64,000 nucleotides of DNA from Bacillus marasmi (GCF_902168435.1 NZ_LR656167.1:1-64000), one strand, 5' to 3'. Shown: positions 35,689 through 44,379, counted from the stretch's first letter. The notes: generated from the sequence alone by a model not told the origin. Program-made: numbers and translations.

Positions 35689-37033
35689 GTATTACTTCTG
35701 ATTCAGCTATTTTAAGGGGATGAGCCGCTTCACTCAATACGGGGATTTTAGTTATCTCCACGTATTTGATGTGATGCTCTTCCATTTCCTTTATTTTAAA
35801 GGAATATTGTTCGAATTTTACGCTATCGCCTTCTTTGGCTTCGTAATCTTCTGTGAGAATCCAACCTCCGATTGTATCAACATCTTCATCATCAATGTCA
35901 AGTCCCAGCAAATCATTCACTTCACTGACTAATACTTTCGCATCGATGATATAATGATCATCTTTGATTTTTTGAACCATTGGAATCTCATCCATATCGA
36001 ATTCATCGCGAATTTCACCGACAATTTCCTCTAATATATCTTCAACCGTTACAAGTCCTGAGGTGCCGCCATATTCATCCATTAAAATCGCGAGGTGAAT
36101 TCGTTCTTTTTGCATTTTAACTAATAAATCATGAATCGGAACTGAATCAATCACGCGAATGATGGGCCGAATATAAGAAGCGAGTGTACGATTGGCGATG
36201 TTTTTATTTGTGATAATATCAGTCATGATTTCTTTAATATTGACCATACCGATAATATGGTCCTTATCCCCGTCAATGATTGGGTAGCGGGTGAATTTTT
36301 CAATTTGAGCAATCTGTAAAAAGGTCTCGAGCGTATCATCTTTTGATAGTGAGATGATTTCAGTCCGTGGGACCATGATTTCCTTAGCAATCCGATTGTC
36401 AAATTCAAAAATCTTATTTACATACTTAAACTCTGATTGGTTAATTTCGCCACTTTTATAACTTTCCGACAAGATGATGCGAAGTTCTTCTTCGGTATGG
36501 GCCAATTCATGCTCAGATACTTGCTTTAAGCCGAACATTTTAGTGGTAATCCGCGCAGCACTATTTAGTGCCCAAATAAACGGATACATTACCTTATAAA
36601 ACATGATTAATGGTCTTGCAGCAGCAAGGCTGACTATTTCGGCTTTTTGAATGGCTAATGTTTTCGGTGCCAGTTCTCCAACCACAACATGTAAAAACGT
36701 AACGACCGAAAAGGCGATCACGAGCGCAACTACATGTGTAATGGAACTTGGAATATTGATGCCTTGAAGTAACGGACTAATTAAATGCTCCACGGTAGGT
36801 TCACCTAGCCAACCTAAACCAAGAGCTGTCACGGTAATTCCCAGCTGACAAGCCGATAAATACTCATCTAAATTCGAGATGATTTTTTTTGTGACAATAG
36901 CATTCTTGTTTCCTTCCTCAATCAATTGGTCAATTCGAGAACTTCGAATCCTGATTATGGCAAACTCACTTGCCACAAAAAATGCCGTCAAAGCAATTAA
37001 AATGGCTATTAAAACCAAGTTTAATATGTCCAA
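35684..37033 (-). CDS. CNNM/CorC-type hemolysin-family protein (DUF21-CBS-CorC), YhdP-like
   Basis: The 449-residue protein has an N-terminal DUF21 (CNNM) membrane domain (about residues 1-180), a CBS pair (about 205-335, with VPRTEI and HLAILMDEYGGTSGLVTVEDILEEIVGEI) and a C-terminal CorC_HlyC domain (about 350-430). Relatives mediate Mg2+ efflux or cobalt resistance. It starts at TTG behind AAGGGAA. The gene just upstream encodes a MerR-type regulator, as in B. subtilis yhdP-yhdQ. Confidence 0.87.
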   Translation of the reverse strand: MDILNLVLIAILIALTAFFVASEFAIIRIRSSRIDQLIEEGNKNAIVTKKIISNLDEYLSACQLGITVTALGLGWLGEPTVEHLISPLLQGINIPSSITHVVALVIAFSVVTFLHVVVGELAPKTLAIQKAEIVSLAAARPLIMFYKVMYPFIWALNSAARITTKMFGLKQVSEHELAHTEEELRIILSESYKSGEINQSEFKYVNKIFEFDNRIAKEIMVPRTEIISLSKDDTLETFLQIAQIEKFTRYPIIDGDKDHIIGMVNIKEIMTDIITNKNIANRTLASYIRPIIRVIDSVPIHDLLVKMQKERIHLAILMDEYGGTSGLVTVEDILEEIVGEIRDEFDMDEIPMVQKIKDDHYIIDAKVLVSEVNDLLGLDIDDEDVDTIGGWILTEDYEAKEGDSVKFEQYSFKIKEMEEHHIKYVEITKIPVLSEAAHPLKIAESEVIL

Positions 37034-37093
37034 ATAAATTCCCTTAGCTCGCTAGAAATACGAGTAAGGAGTCACCTCCCAGTTAGTAAAAAA

Positions 37094-37515
37094 TTAACTT
37101 GTTAAACTTAATACAGATTGCATTAAAGCTGAGCTTTCTTTTGTAAGCTTTTTTGATAGGTCGCTTTTTTGTTGATCTTCCAGCTGCTCCAACAAAGGTA
37201 GAATGGCAGAAATTTCGGTGCGAAGCTGTTGGATTTGCTTCGTTACCTCATCAACATGCTTTTCAACTTCAGCACTTTTGAGTGAGTTAGATTTATTAAT
37301 ATCTAGTTTTCTTTTAATCTCTTCGAGCGGAAGATGAATTTTTTTGCATTCCTCAATAAACTTTAAATCGTAAATGGCTTGTTCGCTGTACATTCGGTAA
37401 TTTGATTTAGAGCGCTCAGCCTTCAACATTCCTAAACTTGTATAATAGTCAATCGTTCTTTTTGATACGTTCGCAAGCAGTGCTAGTTCACCGATACGAT
37501 AGAATGCCCCATCAT
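37094..37515 (-). pseudogene. MerR-family regulator (CueR/YhdQ-like) with a frame break near the start
   Basis: The intact portion encodes the MerR helix-turn-helix and coiled coil: YRIGELALLANVSKRTIDYYTSLGMLK followed by SNYRMYSEQAIYDLKFIEEC. No ATG, GTG or TTG lies between an in-frame stop and the conserved YRIGELA. Two ATG codons at 37513-37515 and 37510-37512, behind GGGGTGAT, are in another frame. Adding one G to the run of four (complement of 37507-37510) would join them: ATG ATG GGG GCA TTC TAT. The gene is therefore either broken by a 1-base deletion, affected by a sequencing slip, or phase variable. Without repair, the first usable ATG is at 37429, inside the DNA-binding domain. Confidence 0.72.
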
Positions 37516-37665
37516 ATCACCCCAATTTTTATTATGAATTATTAATCATTATAGAATAATTGAAACTGTACAGTCAAACGTTCTACTTTTGAAATGATGT
37601 TATCAATAGTTTATGATATTAAAATGTTAATATGATGCGGGATTAGCAGAAATTTTTTTTACAAA

Positions 37666-37697
37666 AATAGCATCGGAATATAGGTCCGATGCTGTGC
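37666..37697 (-). terminator. terminator of the GNAT gene
   Basis: AGCATCGGA and TCCGATGCT form a perfect stem with a 7-nt loop; on the minus strand it is followed by ATTTTTG and more T. Confidence 0.85.
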
Positions 37698-37707
37698 GGA
37701 TTGTTGT

Positions 37708-38256
37708 TTAGCTGCGTGAAACCCATTCATTTCGGAGCATGCTGTAAACGATTAAATTATGAAAGTTGTAGTGCAATCTTTCTCCATCACGAATGATTCC
37801 TTCCTTCGTAAATCCTAGTCGTTCAGGGATTGCCCGGCTTTTATGATTTTGCTGGCCACAGCGAATTTCAACTCGATTTAAGCCAAGTTCATAAAAAGCA
37901 TAGTAGAGGAGGGCTTGCACGCATTTAGACATGATTCCATTGCCTTGAACATCCTTGGCTAGGAAGTAGCCCATACTGGTTTGGGAGTTATGCCAGTCGA
38001 TTTGATGAAATCCAATCGAACCAACCAAGGCACCTTTGAAGCGAATCCCTGCATTAAATCCGGTGTTTTCGGCAAATTGCCTCAACCATGTGGGGATAAT
38101 GGAATGATATTGAATAGGAGAGGACATATTGTCTACCCAAGGCAACCATGTCCGCAAGTGCTCACGATTCCGATCAACTAGCAAAAATAACTCTTCAGCA
38201 TGATGGATTTGAAATAATTGGAGTTCAATTTCATTATCTACTTTCAAAGTAAACAT
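37708..38256 (-). CDS. RimJ/RimL-type GNAT N-acetyltransferase (YdaF-like)
   Basis: The 182-residue enzyme belongs to the acetyl-CoA-dependent GNAT family acting on N-terminal residues or ribosomal proteins. The acetyl-CoA loop is visible as YFLAKDVQGNGIMSKCV, with GLNRVEIRCGQQNHKSRAIPERLGFTKEG typical of the RimJ/L/YdaF branch. AAGGAG is too close to the first in-frame ATG, so the second (38256) is chosen. The substrate is not known. Confidence 0.83.
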   Translation of the reverse strand: MFTLKVDNEIELQLFQIHHAEELFLLVDRNREHLRTWLPWVDNMSSPIQYHSIIPTWLRQFAENTGFNAGIRFKGALVGSIGFHQIDWHNSQTSMGYFLAKDVQGNGIMSKCVQALLYYAFYELGLNRVEIRCGQQNHKSRAIPERLGFTKEGIIRDGERLHYNFHNLIVYSMLRNEWVSRS

Positions 38257-38280
38257 ATCCATCTCCTTAATAACAAAGTG

Positions 38281-39435
38281 TTATGAATTATTTGATTCAT
38301 TTTTTTTTGGACCAGCAATTGGCATGGTAATGATAAAGTTTGTTTGTTCAGGAATGGACTGACACGTGAGCGTACCTTTGTGTTTTTCGATAATTTCACG
38401 GCAAACAAACAGACCTAGCCCAGTACCAAGTTTCTTAGTCGTAACAAACGGTTCGAAAATCGTATTTAATTGTTGTTCCGGAATCATCGGACCATTATTA
38501 GATACAAGAATTTTTACAAAATTATTTTCAATTCGATAGCATTTAATTTGGATGGTGGGATCGTCACGATACTGACTTAATACATCAAGGGCGTTAAATA
38601 TAATATTGATAAATACTTGACGGATTTCATCTGCATAGCCATATAGGTCAAGTTCTCCTGCTAAATTTAGATTGTTAAGGACCTTTACCTTACTATCCAA
38701 TATACTAGGGTACAGGAAGGATAATACTTCCTCAACGAGTTCATTTAAAGAAAATAGGACCTTTTCCTTTCCGATAACTTCTTTTTTGGAAAGTAGCAGA
38801 AATTGAGAAATACGAAAATTGAGCTGTTCAAGTTCATTAGAAATAATATCTAAATATTTCATCTCTTCATTTTCAGCCTTTAACAGCTGAATAAAGCCTT
38901 GTATCGATGTAAGAGGATTCCTAAATTCATGAACAAAACTAGACGTCATTTGGCCAAGCAAGGTAAGGCGGTCTTGATGAGTTGAGTCTATAAAACGATT
39001 TTTTTCTTCAATAATCCTATCCTTGGCTTCAGTGTAGTAGGATACTGCGTAATAAGTGAATTTATCAAAGAAGTTATTTATTTCATTCATGAGATTTGAA
39101 AGGACTGACCATTCTATTTTAAGAGTCATTAAATATTGAAATAAAACGGAACGGCCCACATTGACATTAAATACAAAATCGCCAATATTGCTGTTAGCTT
39201 GAACCCGCTCTTTGCCAACATTTATAGCAATCACTCGCATATAAGTATCCAATTCTTCACCAGACATCGTTAACATTTTCATAATTGTATTGTAAATTAA
39301 TTCTCGATTCTGTCTGACTTTTTCCTTAAATGGATCCTCAGCTGAGGCATGCAGTCTTTTTTCCCAATCTGCAAATATGTTATTTTTTTGATCTATTAAA
39401 AAATCAAGGAGTCTATTTTTTGGAGTAGCAATCAT
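38281..39435 (-). CDS. cytosolic sensor histidine kinase with RsbRD-type N-terminal domain
   Basis: The 384-residue soluble kinase begins with an RsbT co-antagonist N-terminal (RsbRD_N-like) helical domain (about residues 5-145). HisKA (SSFVHEFRNPLTSIQGFIQLLK) and HATPase_c (NIIFNALDVL, NNGPMIPEQQL, GTGLGLFVC) follow. The H box resembles sporulation kinases of the Spo0A phosphorelay. No regulator gene is next to it. A stressosome-like sensor fused to a kinase suggests integration of stress or redox input into sporulation; this is an inference from domain order. Confidence 0.8.
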   Translation of the reverse strand: MIATPKNRLLDFLIDQKNNIFADWEKRLHASAEDPFKEKVRQNRELIYNTIMKMLTMSGEELDTYMRVIAINVGKERVQANSNIGDFVFNVNVGRSVLFQYLMTLKIEWSVLSNLMNEINNFFDKFTYYAVSYYTEAKDRIIEEKNRFIDSTHQDRLTLLGQMTSSFVHEFRNPLTSIQGFIQLLKAENEEMKYLDIISNELEQLNFRISQFLLLSKKEVIGKEKVLFSLNELVEEVLSFLYPSILDSKVKVLNNLNLAGELDLYGYADEIRQVFINIIFNALDVLSQYRDDPTIQIKCYRIENNFVKILVSNNGPMIPEQQLNTIFEPFVTTKKLGTGLGLFVCREIIEKHKGTLTCQSIPEQTNFIITMPIAGPKKNESNNS

Positions 39436-39618
39436 TTTATACCTCTCACCATTCTTCCTTCATAAATCCATATTAAAGATGTATTCGATTTAAAAAGACA
39501 AAATCCTTTGAATTTTTTAAAAAATTTAAATAATTATCCCGATATTGATTATATATATAATATCAGAGTAAGTATGAAAAATAGGTGAACTTTGCTTTGT
39601 ATTTATGTGAAATAGTGA

Positions 39619-39633
39619 AGATTATCATTCTCA
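39619..39633 (+). promoter_or_regulatory. Fur box 1 upstream of feoAB
   Basis: AGATTAT-C-ATTCTCA fits the 7-1-7 Fur consensus (TGATAAT-N-ATTATCA) with few mismatches on the opposite strand. It lies about 85 bp before feoA. Confidence 0.65.
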
Positions 39634-39655
39634 TTGATTTTTTTTTGCGTTATAA

Positions 39656-39670
39656 TGAGAACAGTTATCA
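39656..39670 (+). promoter_or_regulatory. Fur box 2 upstream of feoAB
   Basis: TGAGAAC-A-GTTATCA matches the 7-1-7 Fur consensus. Together with the box at 39619-39633 it flanks the likely feo promoter, in which TATAAT at 39651-39656 is a good -10. Confidence 0.65.
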
Positions 39671-39715
39671 ATATTTAATAAACTTTCTTTTTTCATATAT
39701 ATATGAGGTGATTAT

Positions 39716-39943
39716 ATGCTAGGGCACTTGAAGGCAGGAGAAAAGGGAAAAATAATGGATCTTGCTGGTGCGGACCGTTTAGTTAGACGCCGCTTAATGG
39801 ATCTTGGTATTACAAACGGATCGGAAATATGTATCAAATGCATTATGCCATTTGGTGGACCCGTAATGGTTGAATCTTGCGGTCAATGTGTTGGTATTCG
39901 CAGGAAAGAAGCCTGTCAAATAAAAGTGGAGAGGGTCGTATAA
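39716..39943 (+). CDS. feoA: ferrous iron transport protein A
   Basis: The 75-residue SH3-like protein has the FeoA sequence pattern (GADRLVRRRLMDLGIT, GGPVMVE). It assists FeoB, probably at its cytosolic domain. It ends directly before the feoB start codon. The upstream Fur boxes indicate iron repression. Confidence 0.92.
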   Translation: MLGHLKAGEKGKIMDLAGADRLVRRRLMDLGITNGSEICIKCIMPFGGPVMVESCGQCVGIRRKEACQIKVERVV

Positions 39944-41935
39944 ATGGATATTGCACTGTTGGGAAACCCAAATACCGGCAAAACATCACTGTTTAATAAT
40001 TTGACTGGCTCATACGAGTATGTTGGGAACTGGAGCGGTGTAACTGTCGAAAAAAAGGTTGGACAGTTTAAAAATAATCTCGCTACATTAATAGATTTAC
40101 CTGGAATCTATACTTTGAGTCCGCTTTCTCGGGATGAGGGAGTCGTAACAGACTTCATGCTTACAGGTGAAACGGATAAATTCCTAAATATTTTGGATGC
40201 TTCTCAGTTAGAACGCAATTTACACTTAACTATTCAAATTCTTGAATATGGCAAACCTGTTGTTATTGGATTAAATATGGGTGATGTGGCTAAAAACCGG
40301 GGTATTCAGGTAGATTCAACCGCTTTGTCTCGGTTATTAGGCGTTCCCGTTGTGCCGGTAATCGCAAGAAACGGTGAAGGTTGCAACCAATTAGCGCAAA
40401 TTATTACCGATCTAGAGCATAATGAAATAAATATGAATATCGTAAACTATGGGAAATCCTTCGAAAATCTGATTGGAGAATTTGTTTCGACGATTGAAAC
40501 AAAGACAAGCCATTCGCCAAGATGGTTAGCTCTGCAGTTGCTCGAAGGTAATACTTATGTGAAAAAGTATTTATATGAAACTATTGGACAAGGTACTGTT
40601 GATGAATTTTTGACTAAAGCACAGAAATTGCTTAAGGACGAGACGCTCGAGCACTATATTTATCGTCAAAGACGATTGGCGATTGAAAATATCGTAAAGA
40701 TGTCAACGAAACGGGAAGAAAAGGTGATTATTCCGCTCAGTGAGCGAGTTGATAAAATTGTTACGAATAAATTTTTGGGCATTCCACTATTTCTTATTGT
40801 TATGTATTTATTATTCATGCTTACCTTTGATTGGTTAGGTTTTCCGTTATCAGATGCGTTGGATGCGATAATATCCGGACCAATCACTTCAGGAATTGAC
40901 GCGCTATTAACAGCGGTTGGTGCCTCAACCTTTATTCAAGCGCTTGTATTAGACGGAATTGTTGCAGGTGTTGGTGGGGTTTTAGTATTTGTGCCCCAAA
41001 TTTTTATCTTGTTCTTATTTATCTCCATTTTAGAGGATTCAGGCTACATGGCTCGGGTTGCCCTAGTAATGGATCGCTTGATGGAAATGGTTGGCTTAAA
41101 TGGGAAAGCATTCATTCCGATGATGATTGGCTTTGGCTGTAATGTGCCAGGAATTATGGCAGCAAGAACAATTGAAACACCGAAGGAACGTCTGATGACA
41201 ATATTGTTAACACCATTAATGTCCTGTTCAGCCCGCTTACCGGTTTATGCATTATTTGTTGGAGCATTTTTCGTTGGTCACAAAGCGGTCGTAGTTCTGT
41301 CCTTATATGTTTTAGGAATCGTGATTTCCTTACTATTAGCGACACTTTTTTCAAAAACAATCTTAAAAGGTGAAACATCGCTGTTTGTTATTGAACTGCC
41401 ACCTTACCGTCGCCCTCAAGTACAGGCATTATGGAGAAGCACATGGGAAAAAGGTAAAGGCTTTATTAAAAAAGCAGGTACGTTTATATTTGCTGGATCA
41501 GTGTTAATTTGGTTGTTAGCATATCTTGGCCCAGGTGGCACTGATGTAGCAATGGATGATAGCTTCCTTGCCGCAATCGGAGGTATTCTTGCTCCAATAT
41601 TTGAACCGATTGGATTTGGAACTTGGCAGGCAAGTGCATCTCTCATCACTGGATTTTTAGCAAAAGAAGCGATTATTTCGACGATGAATATCATTTATTT
41701 TGTTCCGGATGAGGCAGGACTTCAAGGATTATTGGCAACATATTATACACCGCTTGCAGCATACAGCTTTATGGCGTTTATTTTACTTTATATTCCTTGT
41801 CTTGCCACAACGGCAACGATCTATAAGGAAACAGGTTCCAAAAAGTGGACAGCCTTTTCCATTGTCTACGCTCTAGTAATTGCTTATATCGTTTGTTTAG
41901 TGATTTACCAAGGTGGAAAATTGCTAGGTTTTTAA
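39944..41935 (+). CDS. feoB: ferrous iron transporter FeoB
   Basis: The 663-residue protein has an N-terminal G domain: GNPNTGKTSLFN (P loop), DLPGIYTLSPLS (G3) and NMGD (G4). A helical insertion and two Gate modules follow, with the conserved FIPMMIGFGCNVPGIMAARTIE and a later LITGFLAKEAIIST. It is the Fe2+ permease of the inner membrane. FeoB is relevant under the anoxic conditions in which the nitrate-type operon of this window would work. It is somewhat shorter than the E. coli protein. Confidence 0.95.
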   Translation: MDIALLGNPNTGKTSLFNNLTGSYEYVGNWSGVTVEKKVGQFKNNLATLIDLPGIYTLSPLSRDEGVVTDFMLTGETDKFLNILDASQLERNLHLTIQILEYGKPVVIGLNMGDVAKNRGIQVDSTALSRLLGVPVVPVIARNGEGCNQLAQIITDLEHNEINMNIVNYGKSFENLIGEFVSTIETKTSHSPRWLALQLLEGNTYVKKYLYETIGQGTVDEFLTKAQKLLKDETLEHYIYRQRRLAIENIVKMSTKREEKVIIPLSERVDKIVTNKFLGIPLFLIVMYLLFMLTFDWLGFPLSDALDAIISGPITSGIDALLTAVGASTFIQALVLDGIVAGVGGVLVFVPQIFILFLFISILEDSGYMARVALVMDRLMEMVGLNGKAFIPMMIGFGCNVPGIMAARTIETPKERLMTILLTPLMSCSARLPVYALFVGAFFVGHKAVVVLSLYVLGIVISLLLATLFSKTILKGETSLFVIELPPYRRPQVQALWRSTWEKGKGFIKKAGTFIFAGSVLIWLLAYLGPGGTDVAMDDSFLAAIGGILAPIFEPIGFGTWQASASLITGFLAKEAIISTMNIIYFVPDEAGLQGLLATYYTPLAAYSFMAFILLYIPCLATTATIYKETGSKKWTAFSIVYALVIAYIVCLVIYQGGKLLGF

Positions 41936-41939
41936 ATTT

Positions 41940-41971
41940 TCAAGCGTCGTTTTCGGCGCTTATCTTTTTTC
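41940..41971 (+). terminator. weak hairpin between feoB and the Cys-rich gene
   Basis: AAGCG and CGCTT pair around a loop and are followed by TATCTTTTTT. It may attenuate read-through into the small gene downstream. Confidence 0.45.
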
Positions 41972-41988
41972 GTTAGGGGAGAATTCAG

Positions 41989-42159
41989 ATGCTTGTTAAC
42001 TTTCTAATAGGTGGAGCAATTTTTGGCTACGCTGCCTGGGCACTGGTTCGATTTATTAATAAATCAAAGCAAGGGAAATGTGCAGCCTGCGATATACAGA
42101 AAACTTGTTCCAGCCAATCTAATTGTCAAACCTCGGTTATGAAAAATAAGGAAATTTGA
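41989..42159 (+). CDS. FeoB-associated Cys-rich small membrane protein
   Basis: This 56-residue protein begins at ATG behind TAGGGGAGA. It has one membrane span (about residues 3-22) and then a cysteine cluster: GKCAACDIQKTCSSQSNC. This is the FeoB-associated Cys-rich family found after feoB in Firmicutes, possibly an iron-handling subunit. The order feoA-feoB-this gene supports the assignment. Confidence 0.85.
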   Translation: MLVNFLIGGAIFGYAAWALVRFINKSKQGKCAACDIQKTCSSQSNCQTSVMKNKEI

Positions 42160-42195
42160 TGTGGATGCAGCGTTTTACTTTATTATAAGATTGAG

Positions 42196-42215
42196 TTGGT
42201 GTAAAATTACACCAA
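42196..42215. promoter_or_regulatory. perfect palindromic operator before the Xre-type regulator
   Basis: TTGGTGTAA-AA-TTACACCAA is a dyad with 9-bp perfect arms, located just after a TATTATAAG -10-like sequence and 25 bp before the regulator's start codon. The position suggests autorepression by the HTH protein encoded next. Confidence 0.65.
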
Positions 42216-42240
42216 AAGAGTGGTAAAGGATGACTTTGCT

Positions 42241-42705
42241 GTGACAAAGGAAGAATTGATTGGAATTGTCTCTGAAAAAATGAGGGATATACGGACTGAA
42301 GCAGGTTATTCTCAGGATAGAATGGCGGAAATTATCGGTTTATCTAAGAAGACACTTGTTCAAATCGAAAAGGGTAGAGCAAAAGCAGGTTGGTCAACAG
42401 TAGTAACTGTTTGTGCACTTTTCCGTGAAACCGTTAGTATCCGCTCATTGTTGGGAAGTGACGCACTGGAGGTATTAGAAACTATCGCCCGTGACGGTAT
42501 TGATTTTCGAAAGCAAAAAACGCTCGGCGGGAAAATTTGGTGGCGAGAAATTGCTCGACGGGATGGGTATATCTTGCAGCAGAATATGCTCAGTTCCCAT
42601 TATCGTATTCTTGACAGCGATTATTACCGTATTTACAGCAGCTTTGATGAGCAAGCTGCAATGGAATGTTTTCATGATTTGAATTCGGTTAAAAATAAAA
42701 ACTAA
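42241..42705 (+). CDS. Xre-family helix-turn-helix regulator with extra C-terminal domain
   Basis: The 154-residue protein has an HTH_3/Xre domain at about residues 8-60 (RTEAGYSQDRMAEIIGLSKKTLVQIEKGR). A C-terminal region (about 80-150, GGKIWWREIARRDGYILQQNMLSSHYRILD) follows and has no motif I can assign. GTG at 42241, 11 nt after AAAGGATG, is the chosen start. It lies after the feo genes with its own promoter and palindromic operator. The regulated genes are unknown. Confidence 0.75.
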   Translation: MTKEELIGIVSEKMRDIRTEAGYSQDRMAEIIGLSKKTLVQIEKGRAKAGWSTVVTVCALFRETVSIRSLLGSDALEVLETIARDGIDFRKQKTLGGKIWWREIARRDGYILQQNMLSSHYRILDSDYYRIYSSFDEQAAMECFHDLNSVKNKN

Positions 42706-42716
42706 CTAATGAAATT

Positions 42717-42757
42717 AATCCAATCTTCAATATTGAGGATTGGATTTTTCTTTTTAG
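42717..42757 (+). terminator. terminator of the Xre regulator gene
   Basis: AATCCAATC and GATTGGATT form a perfect stem around TTCAATATTGAG (itself partly paired), followed by a T-rich tail. Confidence 0.85.
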
Positions 42758-42820
42758 GTTTGTGCGAGGGGATTCTCAAAATATTTAAAGGGTACACGGT
42801 CAAATATATTATATTTGATG

Positions 42821-43467
42821 TATGTGCCCAAACGCGTTGTGAACCCATCCAAAAGGTCACGTAAAGAGTTTCTACGTGCCCAAAAGCGATGGGAAAGCAT
42901 CCAAAAGGTCACGTAAAGAGTTTCTACGTGCCCAAAAGCGATGGGAAAGCATCCAAAAGGTCACGTAAAGGGTTTCTACGTGCCCAAAAGCGATGGGAAA
43001 GCATCCAAAAGGTCACGTAAAGAGTTTCTACGTGCCAAAAAGCGATGGGAAAGTATCCAAAAGGTCACGTAAAGAGTTTCTACGTGCCCAAAAGCGATGG
43101 GAAAGCATCTAAAAGGTCACGTAAAGAGTTTCTACGTGCCCTAAAGCGATGGGAAAGCATCCAAAAGGTCACGTAAAGAGTTTCTACGTGCCCAAAAGCG
43201 ATGGGAAAGCATCCAAAAGGTCACGTAAAGAGTTTCTACGTGCCCAAAAAAAGAGTTTCTACGTGCCCTAAAGCGATGGGAAAGCATCCAAAAGGTCACG
43301 TAAAGAGTTTCTACGTGCCCAAAAGCGATGGGAAAGCATCCAAAAGGTCACGTAAAGAGTTTCTACGTGCCCAAAAACGAGATGAACCCCTCCAAAAGGT
43401 CACGTAAAACAAGTCTACGTGCCCAAACACAAGGCGAGTCGATAAAAAGGTCACATATAAAATGACC
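42821..43467. repeat. 52-bp tandem hairpin repeat, array 2 (about 13 units)
   Basis: Units start with TACGTGCCC or a variant at 42821, 42873, 42925, 42977, 43029, 43081, 43133, 43185, 43237, 43260, 43312, 43364 and 43416. All steps are 52 bp except one 23-bp truncated unit at 43237. Inner units are nearly identical, while the first and last units are diverged. Each boundary forms a GGTCACGTA-loop-TACGTGCCC hairpin. It shares period and arms with the array at 131-359. Frames open across it are repeat artefacts without a ribosome site. Confidence 0.92.
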
Positions 43468-43484
43468 AAAAGGTCATTCCTGCA

Positions 43485-44105
43485 TTAGTAGGCTAACCCG
43501 ACTCGACAATGCAAAAATTCATCCGAAAATAATTGTCTATAAGCAAACTCAGCTGTATCACAGGTCGAAATAGAGCGACCATTTTCCGGAAGATAATCTT
43601 TTTCAAACCGATAACTCCCCACACATTCACCATCAGGCAAATAGGTTGGGCAAACGACTGTCCAATCAAGACCTGATTCCTTCAATAATAAATATGCTTT
43701 GAGATGATCTTCGGTAGCCTTTGTCGAGCGATTGCGAGACTCACTAGATTGAAAACGAAATAAATCGTGTTCGTAACGAGCTTGCAGAATACCGGCAGTT
43801 CCAATTGTAACAATTCGCTTAATATGGTGCTTTTTCATCGACTCAATAATGATGGGCATGCACTTTGATAATGTTGAATTTCCAGCACTACTTAATGCGC
43901 AAAATACCATATTAGAGTCCGTCATAACTTGGTCAATATCCCCTGGATTTAGCGCGTCTCCTATAATTGATTTAACACTATTTGCATCGTGTAAAGTTTT
44001 GTTACTATAGCGAACCAGCGCTTTTACTGTATGTCCATCTTCAATTGTTTTAGCGATAAATATAGAGCCGACGCGCCCGGTTGCTCCTAACATTGTTATG
44101 TTCAC
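43485..44105 (-). CDS. NAD(P)-binding protein, atypical SDR / NmrA-like
   Basis: The 206-residue protein begins with a Rossmann motif MLGATGRVGSIFIAKTIEDGH and follows the pattern of NAD(P)H-binding flavin-reductase/NmrA-like proteins (ALVRYS, IIGDALNPGDIDQVM, TIGTAGI). No catalytic Tyr-x3-Lys is evident, so it may be a redox sensor or an isomerase-like member. The start is a GTG with a weak ribosome site. It lies next to the large repeat array. Confidence 0.75.
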   Translation of the reverse strand: MNITMLGATGRVGSIFIAKTIEDGHTVKALVRYSNKTLHDANSVKSIIGDALNPGDIDQVMTDSNMVFCALSSAGNSTLSKCMPIIIESMKKHHIKRIVTIGTAGILQARYEHDLFRFQSSESRNRSTKATEDHLKAYLLLKESGLDWTVVCPTYLPDGECVGSYRFEKDYLPENGRSISTCDTAEFAYRQLFSDEFLHCRVGLAY

Positions 44106-44215
44106 AAAATGTTCACATCCATGTCATAATTTTTAGAAAATACCCTCTGTGATATTTATATCTTTATGATATATTTAAATTGTTATTTTGTCAGTAAAGG
44201 TTGGGGGGGCTTAAA

Positions 44216-44305
44216 GTGGAGGAATATTCAATTACACTTGCAATCGCTAGTATCATGGTACTTTGTTATTTTATTGGAACTGCACTTATTAAAAAACCAT
44301 CCTAA
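44216..44305 (+). CDS. 29-aa single-TM peptide
   Basis: A GTG start follows GGTTGGGGGGGC; the frame encodes VEEYSITLAIASIMVLCYF and ends in KKPS. It is one hydrophobic helix with charged ends. The good ribosome site and clean end before an inverted repeat make it plausible as a small membrane peptide. The family is not recognised. Confidence 0.45.
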   Translation: MEEYSITLAIASIMVLCYFIGTALIKKPS

Positions 44306-44379
44306 GCTGTTTGTTAATTCAGGCAGTCTTTTTTGAATCGAAAATAAGATGCCTTGATTTCGATTCTGTATCAAATGAA

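Noticed and set aside
43201-43407. Repeat-derived protein of 68 residues
   Set aside because: The frame is open only because of the repeat, has no ribosome binding site and breaks at the truncated unit.
42821-43467. CRISPR array
   Set aside because: The whole 52-bp unit repeats; there are no unique spacers and no cas genes in the window.
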